Assembly: GCA_030144725.1 (NCBI GenBank)
Contig: JASKMD010000026.1
Span: 4,462,552 to 4,526,551, forward strand
Reading direction: 5' to 3'
Length of the DNA: 64,000 bases
From: Haematococcus lacustris
Lineage: Eukaryota; Chlorophyta; Chlorophyceae; Chlamydomonadales; Haematococcaceae
The notes under the pieces are model-generated. The model saw nothing but the letters and a program-made list of their open reading frames with translations, was not told the origin of the DNA and searched no databases. Position 1 is the stretch's first letter. Every line of letters starts with the position of its first letter. Below, in pieces: positions 22,001 to 32,672 of the stretch. Position numbers and translations under genes: made by a program.

Positions 22001-22600
22001 GAGTGGGTGCTGGACGTGTACGGCCACCTCACAGGCACCCGCCCCCCCTCAGGCGACGCGATGCTGCTCCTTAGTGGGCGCCCCACCTGCGGCGAGGCCC
22101 CCCCCTTTCAGCCCCCTGACAGCTTACTGTGGCTGCGGCTGCGCGTTGCCTACCTGGGCGCAGTGTGGCGCCTCCGCAGCTCAGGAGCCGCTACAGCCCT
22201 GCAGCCACAACAGGTGGCGAGGCGGGTCGTGGAGGAGGTCATCTCCACCCTCACCACGGCCGTCAAGCGGGACTGGCATCGGGTAGGGAGGGACATCCGC
22301 GTGGGCCTCTGCGGCGCTGTGCCCTCCACCTGGTTCAAGGGAAAGGACCCGGAGCTGGACGCTGCCCACTTCGACCAGCTGTGGCCCGAGGCGTCGGGGG
22401 GCTGGTTTGCCAAGCAGCCCAGGAGGGAGCGGAGGGGAGGGCAGGAGGAGGCAGAGGGGAGGGTTGGGGCAGGAGGAGTGGAGGAGGAGAGGGCAGCAGG
22501 GAGGCCTAGGCATGGGGAGGGCAGGGCGCAGGGGGGGGGAGAGCTAGTGGTTCGCCTCTCCTTGCAGTGGCCCGTCCCCTTCCCCGTCGAGCCAGCCTGA
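19020..22600 (+). CDS. Non-LTR reverse transcriptase polyprotein, 5'-truncated
   Basis: About 1,190 residues. RT motifs appear in order: YRPITLLN at the left edge, motif A DLAGAYDNVSW (about 19228), motif B SGLLQGSGASPLYW (about 19396), motif C YADDLTI (about 19570) and motif E VRHLGVPLG (about 19936). Between C and E lies a Gly/Gln-rich insert of about 70 residues (19710-19910) not normal for the RT fold. The C-terminal zinc knuckle CRFC...THAFLTC and the ending VPFPVEPA match copy 1. The frame also extends left to 18833, but that part is antisense of copy 1. It would encode target-primed reverse transcription if complete; here it lacks the N-terminal endonuclease and part of RT, so it cannot be autonomous. 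Confidence 0.88.
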
Positions 22601-22767
22601 GCTTCAGGGTTGCTGGTGGGGGCTTAGGGCGTTCGGTGGGTGGGGTAGGCTAGGCTTCGGGGGGCTGTCTGTGTTTCAGGGGACCGGGGGCTTAGGTGGT
22701 CTTTGTTTGAGCGTTGGGGTGGAGGGCGTGGACCTTTGCTTGGGGTGTGTGGACCGCTGTGTTTACG
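19020..22767 (+). mobile_element. Poly(A) LINE, copy 2 (RT-containing, both ends truncated)
   Basis: Starts within the RT domain (TACCGCCCCATC at about 19019) and runs through the stop at 22598-22600. About 165 bases of the same 3' UTR as copy 1 follow, and then it breaks at about 22767 into an inverted fragment of the related array subfamily. No poly(A) tail remains on this copy. The upstream endonuclease and first ORF are missing. Confidence 0.85.
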
Positions 22768-22913
22768 TGGGGTCTAGGGGGGCAGAGGCGGCCGTTGGGG
22801 CCCACCCAGTGGGAGGGCGGGAGCATGGGGGTGCGCCGCATCACAAACCCCACCCCAGGCGCAACCCTCAGGCACTCCCATTCAGGCTGTGAAGGCTGGA
22901 GGCCGTCCACCAA
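22768..22913 (-). pseudogene. LINE fragment of the tandem-array subfamily
   Basis: On the minus strand this reads VDGLQPSQPEWECLRVAPG and on to NGRLCPPRPH, matching the array units at 28-52 kb better than copies 1-3 (for example PSQPEW rather than PPQPEW). It lies between the broken 3' UTR of copy 2 and the poly(A) tail of copy 3. Confidence 0.8.
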
Positions 22914-24840
22914 TTTTTTTTTTTTCAATGGAGGAGCATTACAAGAGAGAGAGTGAGACTAAAGAAAAGATGAAAAGAGAAGACTACTACAAAACAAGGT
23001 TCCCTCATACACGAACCCCAAGCACCCCACCCACACACAGCGGTCCACACACCCCAAGCGAAGGTCCACACCCCACATGCAAAGGTCCACACAACCCAAG
23101 CAACCCCCTCCCTAGGACAACGTCAAGACACTCCCCCACACCAACGCCCTCCACCCTAGTTCACCTCCCCAGAACCTCCCCATACCCTCCCCACAAAACT
23201 ACCCAAACGAGCCTAAGTTCCGCCCCTCGACCTGAAACCGAGAACCCTACCCCCAACGCTCAAACCAAGACCACCTAAGCCCCCGGTCCCCTGACACCCA
23301 GACAGCCCCCCGAAGCCTAGCCCACCCCACCCACCGAACGCCCTAAGCCCCCACCAGCAACCCTGAAGCTCAGGCTGGCTCGACGGGGAAGGGGACGGGC
23401 CACTGCAAGGAGAGGCGAACCACTAGCTCTCCCCCCCCCTGCGCCCTGCCCTCCCCCTGCCTAGGCCTCCCTGCTGCCCTCTCCTCCTCCACTCCTCCTG
23501 CCCCAACCCTCCCCTCTGCCCCCTCCTGCCCTCCCCTCCGCTCCCTCCTAGGCTGCTTGGCAAACCAGCCCCCCGACGCCTCGGGCCACAGCTGGTCGAA
23601 GTGGGCAGCGTCCAGCTCCGGGTCCTTTCCCTTGAACCAGGTGGAGGGCACAGCGCCGCAGAGGCCCACGCGGATGTCGCGCCCCACCCGATGCCAGTCC
23701 CGCTTGACGGCCGTGGTGAGGGTGGAGATGACCTCCTCCACGACCCGCCTCGCCACCTGTTGTGGCTGCAGGGCTGTAGCGGCCCCTGAGCTGCGGAGGC
23801 GCCACACTGCGCCCATGAAGGCAACGCGCAGCCGCAGCCACAGCAGGCTGTCAGGGGGCTGAAAGGGGGGGGCCTCGCCGCAGGTGGGGCGCCCACTGAG
23901 GAGCAGCATGGCGTCGCCTGAGGGGGGGCGGGTGCCTGTGAGGTGGCCGTACACGTCCAGCACCCACTCCCAGGCTGGGACCACGGCGGGGCAGGTCAGG
24001 AAGGCGTGGGTGAGGGTCTCCAAGTGCCCCGGCTGGCAGAAGCGGCAGGCGGAAGAGCCCGGGGCAGCCGTACCCTTGAGGATGTGGCCCCACAAAGCCC
24101 CGACCATGAGGCTGGCGTGAAGCACCCGCCAGGCCACGATGACATGCTCCCGACGGAGGGTGGGGTCTAGCAGCTCCTTCCACACCTTCGCACACGGCTG
24201 GCCCGCCTGGACACCCACAGCCAGCTGGTCCACGGTGTCGGCCCGGGGGGCGGGCTGAGCAACTGGCTGCCTGCCCCCACGCCGCTGCTGGGCCTCCAGC
24301 TGCCGCTCAGCCTGCTGGGCCGCCCTCATCTGCGGCGAGGGTCGCTGGTGCGCCCTGGCGGAGGTGTCAAGCCAGCGAGGCGGTTGGCTGCCCTGCACCT
24401 CCTCGGGGAGCCGCTCCTCCACATCCCTGCCCTGCTGCTCCCGCTCCCCCGCTGCCCCCTGGCCTGCCACCTGCTGCGCGCTGGCCTCCCACTTGAGCTC
24501 CAGCTCCCTCAGGGCCCCATCAGCCACTGCTGCCACTTCCGGCTCGCCCGCTGCCCGGGGGGGGCGCACACCCCACAGCGCTGGCCACAGGCCCCCACTG
24601 GGTGGATAGAGGGGGTCGGCACTGACGCGCTGGAGCTGGTGGAGGCGCACCCTGGCATGCTTGACAGAGAAGTCCAGCAGGGTGGTGGAGCCCATGCCCC
24701 ACACCTGAGGGTCCAGCTGCAGGTGAGCCCAGGGGCCCAAGAGCCACTCCTCCTTAGGCCAGGTGCCAGGCCTCTCGTCAGCTGGGTCGGCAGCCTGCCC
24801 TCCCGCCCCGCCCCCTGCTCCCCTACGCCCTCCACCTCCA
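22914..24840 (-). mobile_element. Poly(A) LINE, copy 3 (5'-truncated)
   Basis: A run of 12 T at 22914-22925 marks the poly(A) tail. Reading leftwards from 24840 there is the C-terminal coding region, the stop at about 23370, and about 440 bases of 3' UTR like copy 1. It is 5'-truncated at about 24838 within the Gly/Arg-rich insert and then unique sequence begins. The 5' truncation and A-tail are standard outcomes of target-primed reverse transcription. Confidence 0.88.
23370..24838 (-). CDS. LINE polyprotein C-terminal region, copy 3
   Basis: About 488 residues of LINE sequence from the basic insert to VPFPVEPA, including the zinc knuckle ACRFC...THAFLTC. It is uninterrupted. The frame continues right to 24962 in unrelated sequence, so the listed start is the element's 5' break and not an initiation codon. 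Confidence 0.78.
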
Positions 24841-25150
24841 CTCGTGCAAATTAAGGCCTGGCTGGCTTGTAAAACCTGAGAGTTGAGGTCTGAAACTTGG
24901 TATGTGGGCTGCTGTGACCTAGGGGATGACAAGACTCTCTTGGGCCAAAGTGTAATTCTCACTCGGTGTCGAGTTGCTGGGCCAGGTGTGGGGCTGAGAC
25001 CCTGATTTTGGCTAAGGGAGTTGGCACCGTGTGACCAAAGTCACTTTTCATGAAATGTGAGTATGAGAGGTTGAGGAGGGTGGTTACAGCTGCCCAACCT
25101 AGTAGGTGGCATGCAAAAAGTCTCAGCCAGTGATGAGCTATGGACCGTGT
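24841..25150. other. Unique spacer, nothing recognised
   Basis: Lower-GC sequence between LINE copy 3 and the minisatellite. No repeat, ORF or RNA signature seen. Confidence 0.4.
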
Positions 25151-27580
25151 CCTAGGACCCTGTACAGGTTCCTAGCGTCATCATGGTCGTAGGACCCTGT
25201 ACAGGGTCCTGTGTACCTGATGAGTGTAGATGTTTTAATCATTTCTTGCATCCCTATGTGATAGAACCATGTTAGGATTCCTCCATAGCTTGTGGTTGGT
25301 CCTGTTGACCCCGTTTGGATGCTTTTGACCATGTGTGCCAGGACCCTGTACAGGGTCCTACGATGAGTGCCTTTCCTCACAGGGTCCTGGTACCACACCA
25401 CAGGGTTCTGGCTCACAGGGTCCTGGCCCCTCACCACAGGGTTCTGGCACTACAGGGTCCTGGTACCACACCACAGGGTCCTGCTGCACACCTACAGGGT
25501 CCTGGCACCTGACCACAGGGTTCTGGCCCACAGGGTCCTGGCACCTCACCACAGGGTCCTGGCACCACAGGGTCCTGGCACCTCACCACAGGGTCCTGCT
25601 GCACACCTACAGGGTCCTGGCTTACAGGGTCCTGGTACCACATGACAGGGTCCTGGAACCACAGGGTCCTGGTCCCTCACCACAGGGTCCTGGCCCACAG
25701 GGTCCTGGCACCTCACCACAGGGTTCTGGCACCTCACCACAGGGTCCTGGCACCACAGGGTCCTGGCACCACACCACAGGGTCCTGGACCACAGGGTTCT
25801 GGCACCACACCACAGGGTCCTGGCATCACAGGGTCATGGCATCACACCACAGGGTTCTAGCACCACACCACAGGGTCTGGCCCACAGGGTCATGGCAACA
25901 CCCCACAGGGTCCTGGCACCATACCACCAGGTTTGGGGCTACAGGGTCCTGCGACGTTTGTCTACAGGGTCCTGGCGCACGGCTACAGGGTCCTGCGACG
26001 TTTGTCTACAGGGTCCAGGCGCACGCCTACAGGGTCCTGCGACACTCGTTGACAGGGTCCTGCCGCACGGCTACAGGGTCCTGCGACGTTTGTCTACAGG
26101 TTTCTGCCGCACGCCTACAGGGTCCTGCGACACTTGTCTACAGGGTTCTGCCGCACGCCTACAGGGTCCTGCGACACATGTCTACAGGGTTCTGCCGCAC
26201 GCCTACAGGGTTGTGCGACCCACGTCTACAGGGTTCTGCCGCACGCCTACAGGGTCCTGCGACACATGTCTACAGGGTTCTGCCGCACGCCTACAGGGTT
26301 GTGCGACACACGTCTACAGGGTTCTGCCGCACGCCTACAGGGTTCTGCGACACATGTCTACAGGGTTCTGCCGCACGCCTACAGGGTTGTGCGACACACG
26401 TCTACAGGGTTCTGCCGCACGCCTACAGGGTTCTGCGACACATGTCTACAGGGTTCTGCCGCACGGCTACAGGGTCCTACGACACACGTCTACAGGGTTC
26501 TGCCGCACGCCTACAGGGTCCTGTGACACACGTCTACAGGGTTCTGCCGCACGGCTACAGGGTCCTGCTGCATTAGTCTACAGGGTTCTGCCGCACGCCT
26601 ACAGGGTCCTACGACACACGTCTACAGGGTTCTGCCGCACGCCTACAGGGTCCTGCGACCCACGTCTACAGGGTTCTGCCGCACGCCTACAGGGTCCTGT
26701 TACCCACGTCTACAGGGTTCTGCCGCACGCCTACAGGGTCCTGCGACGTGTGTCACAGGACCCTGTAGCCGTGCGGCAGAACCCTGTAGAAGTGTGTCGC
26801 AGGACCCTGTATGCGTGCGGCAGAACCCTGTAAACAAATGACATAGGACCCTGTAGGCGTGCGGCAGAACCCTGTAGCCGTGTGTGGCAGAACCCTGTAG
26901 GCGTGCGGCAGAACCCTGCGAGAGTGTGTCGCAGGACCCTGTATGCGTGCGGCAGAACCCTGTAAACAAATGACATAGGACCCTGTAGACGTGCGGCAGA
27001 ACCCTGTAGTTATGTGTCGCAGGACCCTGTAGGCGTGCGGCAGAACCCTGTAGCCTAATGTAGCAGGACCCTGTAGGCGTGCGGCAAAACCCTGTAGCCT
27101 AATGTCGCAGGACCCTGTAGGCGTGCGGCAGAACCCTGTAGCCAAACGTCGCAGGACCCTGTGGGTGTGCGGCAGAACCCTGTAGCCAAACGTCGCAGGA
27201 CCCTGTAGCCGTGCGGCAGAACCCTGTAGACAGATGTCGCAGGACCCTGTAGCCGTGCAGCAGGACCCTGCAGCTATTTGTCGCAGGACCCTGTAGCCGT
27301 GCGGCAGAACCCTGTGAGAAAGTGTCGCAGGACCCTGTAGCTGTGCGGCAAAACCCTGTGAGAACGTGTCGCAAAACCCTGTAGCCGTGCGGCAGGACCC
27401 TGTGAGAACGTGTCGCAAAACCCTGTAGCCGTGCGGCAAAACCCTGTGAGAACGTGTCGCAAAACCCTGTAGCCGTGCGGCAGAACCCTGTGAGAATGTG
27501 TCGCAGGACCCTGTAGCCGTGCGGCAGAACCCTGTGGCCTAGGACCCTGTAACGGGTCAGTAGGACCCGGTACAGGGTTA
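25151..27580. repeat. Inverted minisatellite built on CAGGGTCCTG
   Basis: The core ACAGGGTCCTG recurs every 20-25 bases. From about 25960 a higher-order unit of about 42 bases alternates TACAGGGTTCTGCCGCACG with TACAGGGTCCTGCGACAC-like halves. At about 26748 the orientation flips, and 26755-27540 carries the reverse complement (GGACCCTGTA). Perfect 20-bp palindromes, AGGACCCTGTACAGGGTCCT, lie at 25191-25210 and 25340-25359, with a near-perfect one at 25154-25173. Long frames are open on both strands because the unit is a multiple of three; they have no coding signature. Confidence 0.93.
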
Positions 27581-27717
27581 GGTAACTTTTCAAATAGTTA
27601 TAACATCGCAGCAACTTTGAGTTTTTCAACGATTACAACGGCGATGAGTCGGCCTTTCCTGGGGCTATCTGCAGTACGCCTCCCGGGAAGAAATGACGTA
27701 GGCGACTTCCGGCCTTA
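27581..27717. other. Short unique spacer
   Basis: AT-richer, non-repetitive bases between the minisatellite and the stop codon of the next reading frame. They read as a 3' untranslated tail of that frame on the minus strand. Confidence 0.4.
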
Positions 27718-28362
27718 AACGGCGCGAGTGTTGTACATTTGGAGAGCCCATTTCTCTATGATGGTGGGCCTCCAGTGGACGTTGTAATAGTTTTCTTGGT
27801 TGTTGCCGTTCCAGTGCCATCCGTCAATGGCAGTGATGGACTCTTGATGGTCATACATGGCTCCTAGCATGATCCCTAGCTGCTCGTTTTTGTGTTGGCG
27901 TACAGTATCGGCTTTCCATGTACTGAGATTGGCCACGGTCATGTTGGGTATGTGTGTCACTACGTCAGGGATGGTCTGGGTGTGTCGATCGTCAGCTTCT
28001 GTGTGTCTGTCTTCCGCTGGTCTCTTGCTGCCGATCCTGGGCTGCGGCGTGGGCTGTTTCGCAGTCGGTGGCTTGGGGACGTTGTTTGTGAGTTTGGATC
28101 CCGCGGTCGCCGTTATGGGGTTCGGTGTAGGCGGTTGTGTGTCCTTTGCGAGTGTCTTGGCTGTCATGTATGCTCGGATGTCCGTGTAGCGGGGCCCGGT
28201 GTGGGCGGTGGTGTGAGGAGTGAGCTCTGTGAGTCCTGCGGCCCAGGCTCGGATCCGCCGCTGGTCTGCTGGTAGGGTAAGCGTAGTATCCCGTCTCTCC
28301 AGGATGGTCTTGGCTTCCGTCGCGGTTGGGCAGTGGTCCATGGTCGCCATGGCCGTAAGTCT
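27718..28362 (-). CDS. Unrecognised coding segment fused to array edge
   Basis: On the minus strand about 215 residues start TRLTAMATMDH at 28362 and end NTRAV at 27718. It is rich in Thr, Pro, His and Ala, has clearly lower GC at third positions than the LINE array, and resembles in composition the RNase H LINE at 54.4-57 kb. The frame continues in-frame into the array unit to 28758, but that is a junction artefact at 28362. No catalytic motif was recognised. It may be an N-terminal or ORF1 piece of a retroelement; that is inference from context (it sits beside a palindromic satellite, as do the other LINE pieces). Confidence 0.4.
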
Positions 28363-31300
28363 AGTCCGGGTAGAGGGTGGAGGTGGGTGGCCTGCTCCTC
28401 CAGTGTCAGCCTGAAGCTGGGCTTGTTGAGCCGGGGCACCGCAGCTGGCTCCCAGGCCGCCCCTTCCTCCACCCGGAAAGCCCCAAGGGGCTGACGCCCT
28501 GTGGGGTCTAGGGGGGCAGAGGCGGCCGTTGGGGCCCACCCAGTGGGAGGGCGGGAGCATGGGGGTGCGCCGCATCACAAACCCCACCCCAGGCGCAACC
28601 CTCAGGCACTCCCATTCAGGCTGTGAAGGCTGGAGGCCGTCCACCATGCCCTGCCAGGGCTCGGGGAGGCAAGCTTTGACTAGGTCAGCAGCCCAGCGGG
28701 TCGCCTCTCTAGCTGGGGCAGGTGTAGGGCGTCCCGCACATGGCGGACGTGGGTCCAACCCTGCTCAGCTGCCGCATCCCTTGCTGCCGGGTTCAAGCGG
28801 ACTTGCGCGGTGTACCACAGCGGCTCCGCAAGCACTGAGAAGAAGGACTGGCCAGCCGGGGGCACTGTCCGGAACAGCTTAAGATGAGCCAGGGCCGCCA
28901 CGTGAGCTTGCAGCCGCTGGCTTAAGCATCGCGAGGGGGGGGCGGTGGGGTCGGTGATGACCCGGTGCCCACACCCCACAAGCATACCCCTACCTAGGAC
29001 AACTCCTCCTCACAAAACTACCCACACGAGGTAAAGCCCAGCCCCGACCTGAAACCTAGAACCCTACCCCCAACACTCGAACCAAGACCACCTAAGCCCC
29101 TGGTCCCCCGACACCCAGACAGAACCCCGAGGCATAGCCCACCCCACCCAAGGAACGCACTAAGCCCCCAGCAGCAACCCTGTTGCTCAGGCTGGCTCGA
29201 CGGGGAAGGGGACGGACCACTGCAAGGAGAGGCGAACCACCAGCTCACCCCCACCCTGTGCCCTGACCTCCCCCTGCCTAGGCCTCCCTTCTGCCCTCCC
29301 CTCCTCCACTCCTCCTGCCCCAACCCTCCCCTCTGCCCCTCCTGCTCTCCCCTCCGCTCCCTCCTAGGCTGCTTGGAAAACCAGCCCCACGACGCCTTGG
29401 GCCACAGCTGGTCGAAGTGGGCAGCGTCCAGCTGCGGGTCCTTGCCCTTGAACCTCTCCTCCCGAGAAGGCCGCGGGCAGGCCCTGGCGGAAGTGTCCAG
29501 CCAGCGGGGCGGCTGGCTGCCCTGCACCTCCTCGGGGAGCCACCCCTCCTCTTCCCTGCCCTGCTGCTCCCGCTCGCCCGCTGCCCCCTGGCCTGCCACC
29601 TGCTGCGCGCCGGCCTCCCACATGTGCTCCATACCCCTCAGGGCCCCATCAGCCATCGCTGTCACCTCCGGGTCTCCCGCTACCCCGGGGGGGCGCACGC
29701 CCCTCAGCGCAGGCCACAGGTCCCCACTGGGTGGGTAGAGGGGGTCGGCACCCTTGAGCCTGCTCCTGCGCCTCGTGAGGCTGGGCGGGTAGAGGGTGGA
29801 GGTGGGTGGCCTGCTCCTCCAGTGTCAGCCTGAAGCTGGGCTTGTTGAGCCGGGGCACCGCAGCTGGCTCCCAGGCCGCCCCTTCCTCCACCCGGAAAGC
29901 CCCAAGGGGCTGACGCCCTGTGGGGTCTAGGGGGGCAGAGGCGGCCGTTGGGGCCCACCCAGTGGGAGGGCGGGAGCATGGGGGTGCGCCGCATCACAAA
30001 CCCCACCCCAGGCGCAACCCTCAGGCACTCCCATTCAGGCTGTGAAGGCTGGAGGCCGTCCACCATGCCCTGCCAGGGCTCGGGGAGGCAAGCTTTGACC
30101 AGGTCAGCAGCCCAACGGGTCGCCTCTCTAGCTGGGGCAGGTGTAGGGCGTCCCGCACATAAATGACGTGGGTCCAACCCTGCTCAGCTGCCGCATCCCT
30201 TGCTGCCGGGTTCAAGCGGACTTGCGCGGTGTACCACAGCGGCTCCGCAAGCACTGAGAAGAAGGACTGGCCAGCCGGGGGCACTGTCCGGAACAACCTA
30301 AGATGAGCCAGGGCCGCCACGTGAGCTTGCAGCCGCTGGCTTAAGCATCGCGAGGGGGGGGCGGTGGGGTCGGTGATGATCCGGTGCCCACACCCCACAA
30401 GCATACCCCTACCTAGGACAACTCCTCCTCACAAAACTACCCACACGAGGTAAAGCCCAGCCCCGACCTGAAACCTAGAACCCTACCCCCAACACTCGAA
30501 CCAAGACCACCTAAGCCCCTGGTCCCCCGACACCCAGACAGAACCCCGAGGCATAGCCCACCCCACCCAAGGAACGCACTAAGCCCCCAGCAGCAACCCT
30601 GTTGCTCAGGCTGGCTCAACGGGGAAGGGGACGGACCACTGCAAGGAGAGGCGAACCACCAGCTCACCCCCACCCTGTGCCCTGACCTCCCCCTGCCTAG
30701 GCCTCCCTTCTGCCCTCCCCTCCTCCACTCCTCCTGCCCCAACCCTCCCCTCTGCCCCCTCCTGCTCTCCCCTCCGCTCCCTCCTAGGCTGCTTGGAAAA
30801 CCAGCCCCACGACGCCTTGGGCCACAGCTGGTCGAAGTGGGCAGCGTCCAGCTCCGGGTCCTTGCCCTTGAACCTCTCCTCCCGAGAAGGCCGCGGGCAG
30901 GCCCTGGCAGAAGTGTCCAGCCAGCGGGGCGGCTGGCTGCCCTGCACCTCCTCGGGGAGCCACCCCTCCTCTTCCCTCACTCCTACAAATTAGTCCCTGC
31001 ATTCTTCCCTGCACCTTTGGCCAACCTTGTCCGATCGGGCTGCAATTTTGATAGATGGTGTTTTGCAGAAAATAAAACATATCGTTTTTTGAAAATATTT
31101 CTCAAAAAACAATATGTTTTATTTTCTGCAAAACACCATCTATCAAAATTTCAGCCCGATCGGACAAGGTTGGCCAAAAGTGCAGGGAAGAATGCAGGGA
31201 CTAATTTGTAGGAGTGCTGCCCTGCTGCTCCCGCTCCCCCGCTGCCCCCTGGCCTGCCACCTGCTGCGCGCCGGCCTCCCACATGTGCTCCATGCCCCTC

Positions 31301-31997
31301 AGGGCCCCATCAGCCACCGCTGTCACCTCCGGGTCTCCCGCTGCCCCGGGGGGCGCACGCCCCTCAGCGCAGGCCACAGGTCCCCACTGGGTGGGTAGAC
31401 GGGGTCGGCACCCTTGAGCCTGCTCCTGCGCCTCGTGAGGCTGGGCGGGTAGAGGGTGGAGGTGGGTGGCCTGCTCCTCCAGTGTCAGCCTGAAGCTGGG
31501 CTTGTTGAGCCGGGGCACCGCAGCTGGCTCCCAGGCCGCCCCTTCCTCCACCCGGAAAGCCCCAAGGGGCTGACGCCCTGTGGGGTCTAGGGGGGCAGAG
31601 GCGGCCGTTGGGGCCCACCCAGTGGGAGGGCGGGAGCATGGGGGTGCGCCGCATCACAAACCCCACCCCAGGCGCAACCCTCAGGCACTCCCATTCAGGC
31701 TGTGAAGGCTGGAGGCCGTCCACCATGCCCTGCCAGGGCTCGGGGAGGCAAGCTTTGACCAGGTCAACAGCCCAACGGGTCGCCTCTCTAGCTGGGGCAG
31801 GTGTAGGGCGTCCCGCACATGGCGGACGTGGGTCCAACCCTGCTCAGCTGCCGCATCCCTTGCTGCCGGGTTCAAGCGGACTTGCGCGGTGTACCACAGC
31901 GGCTCCGCAAGCACTGAGAAGAAGGACTGGCCAGCCGGGGGCACTGTCCGGAACAACCTAAGATGAGCCAGGGCCGCCACGTGAGCTTGCAGCCGCT
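28363..31997 (-). repeat. LINE-derived 1.42-kb tandem array, left block
   Basis: About 2.5 head-to-tail units. Each unit, read on the minus strand, holds LINE residues from PTAPPSRCLSQRLQAH to VPFPVEPA and about 240 bases of 3' UTR, then the next unit begins at once. Relative to copies 1-3, each unit lacks a segment after QEQAQG and another between the Ser/Arg-rich block and FKGKDPELDAAHF, so the zinc knuckle is gone and frames shift. The marker CTTAAGCATCGCG occurs at 28921 and 30340 (spacing 1,419). The third unit is broken at 31997 by the CACTA element and contains the MITE at 30978-31216. No unit has a complete functional frame. Confidence 0.9.
30978..31216. mobile_element. 239-bp hairpin MITE, copy 1
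   Basis: Starts CACTCCTACAAATTAGTCCC and ends with its reverse complement. The two arms are inverted repeats of roughly 110 bases around a short AT-rich loop. It is flanked by the 2-bp duplication CT (30976-30977 and 31217-31218), and the uninterrupted array units show the empty site. It carries no gene. Its terminal bases match the 7.2-kb element at 31998-39189, the likely source of transposase. Confidence 0.93.
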
Positions 31998-32160
31998 CAC
32001 TCCTACAAATTAGTCCCTGCGTTTTTCCCTGCGCTTTTGTCAACCTTCTCCAAATGGGCTGAAACTTGGCCAGTTGGTAGCTTGTGAAGTAAGGATTCCA
32101 TCCCAAAAGAAATCAGGTCAAAAAAATTAAAGGCGGAGGCTCGGCGGCCTGTGGCGTTCA
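31998..32160 (+). repeat. Left terminal inverted repeat of CACTA element
   Basis: About 163 bases matching the reverse complement of 39027-39189, with the outer 40 bases identical. It contains two CCCTGC words near the tip that echo the subterminal repeat. Confidence 0.85.
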
Positions 32161-32545
32161 CGCAGGGACGGATGCAGGGATGGAGGGGGGGGCGCAGGGA
32201 CGAGTGCAGGGATAGTAGAGGGGGTGCAGGGATGGACGCAGGGATGGATTGGAGACGCAGGGACGAATGCAGGGAAGGAGGTGGAGCGCAGGGATGGACG
32301 CAGGGATGGATTGGGGACGCAGGGACGAGTGCAGGGACAAGTGCAGGGACGAGTGCAGGGATTGCGGGCGCAGGGACGAGTGCAGGGACGAGCGCAGGGA
32401 CGAGTGCAGGGATTGTGGGCGCAGGGACGGGCGCAGGGACAAGCGCAGGGACGAGTGCAGGGATGAGCGCAGGGACGAGTGCAGGTATTGTGGGCGCAGG
32501 GACGGGTGCAGGTATAAGCGCAGGGACAAGTGCAGGGATCACCAG
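32156..32545 (+). repeat. Left subterminal repeat array (GCAGGGACGAGT type)
   Basis: About 30 copies of a 10-14 base word, GCAGGGAYG/AGTGCAGGGA, in one orientation. In plant CACTA elements such arrays are binding sites for a transposon-encoded accessory protein; that role is inferred here from position only. Confidence 0.85.
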
Positions 32546-32672
32546 CGCCACCACCATTGCGATTGACACCGGTACGGCTTGAGAGAGGACGCCCAGATCT
32601 TGCTAACAAGTATTCCCTAACTTGTATTACTGGCTACTATTGCAGGGAGACACACGTAATCCACGGCTCTTC

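Noticed and set aside
16693..22600. Twin-priming inversion as explanation of the head-to-head LINE copies.
   Set aside because: Twin priming inverts a 5' part without duplicating sequence; here both arms contain the same coding region and 3' UTR.
25335..27629. Long frames with TGFCRTPTGSCDT-type repeats on both strands.
   Set aside because: The minisatellite unit is a multiple of three bases, so stops are absent by periodicity.
32127..32609. Frames over the subterminal GCAGGGACG repeats.
   Set aside because: Open on both strands through repeat periodicity; the real gene starts further in at about 32673.
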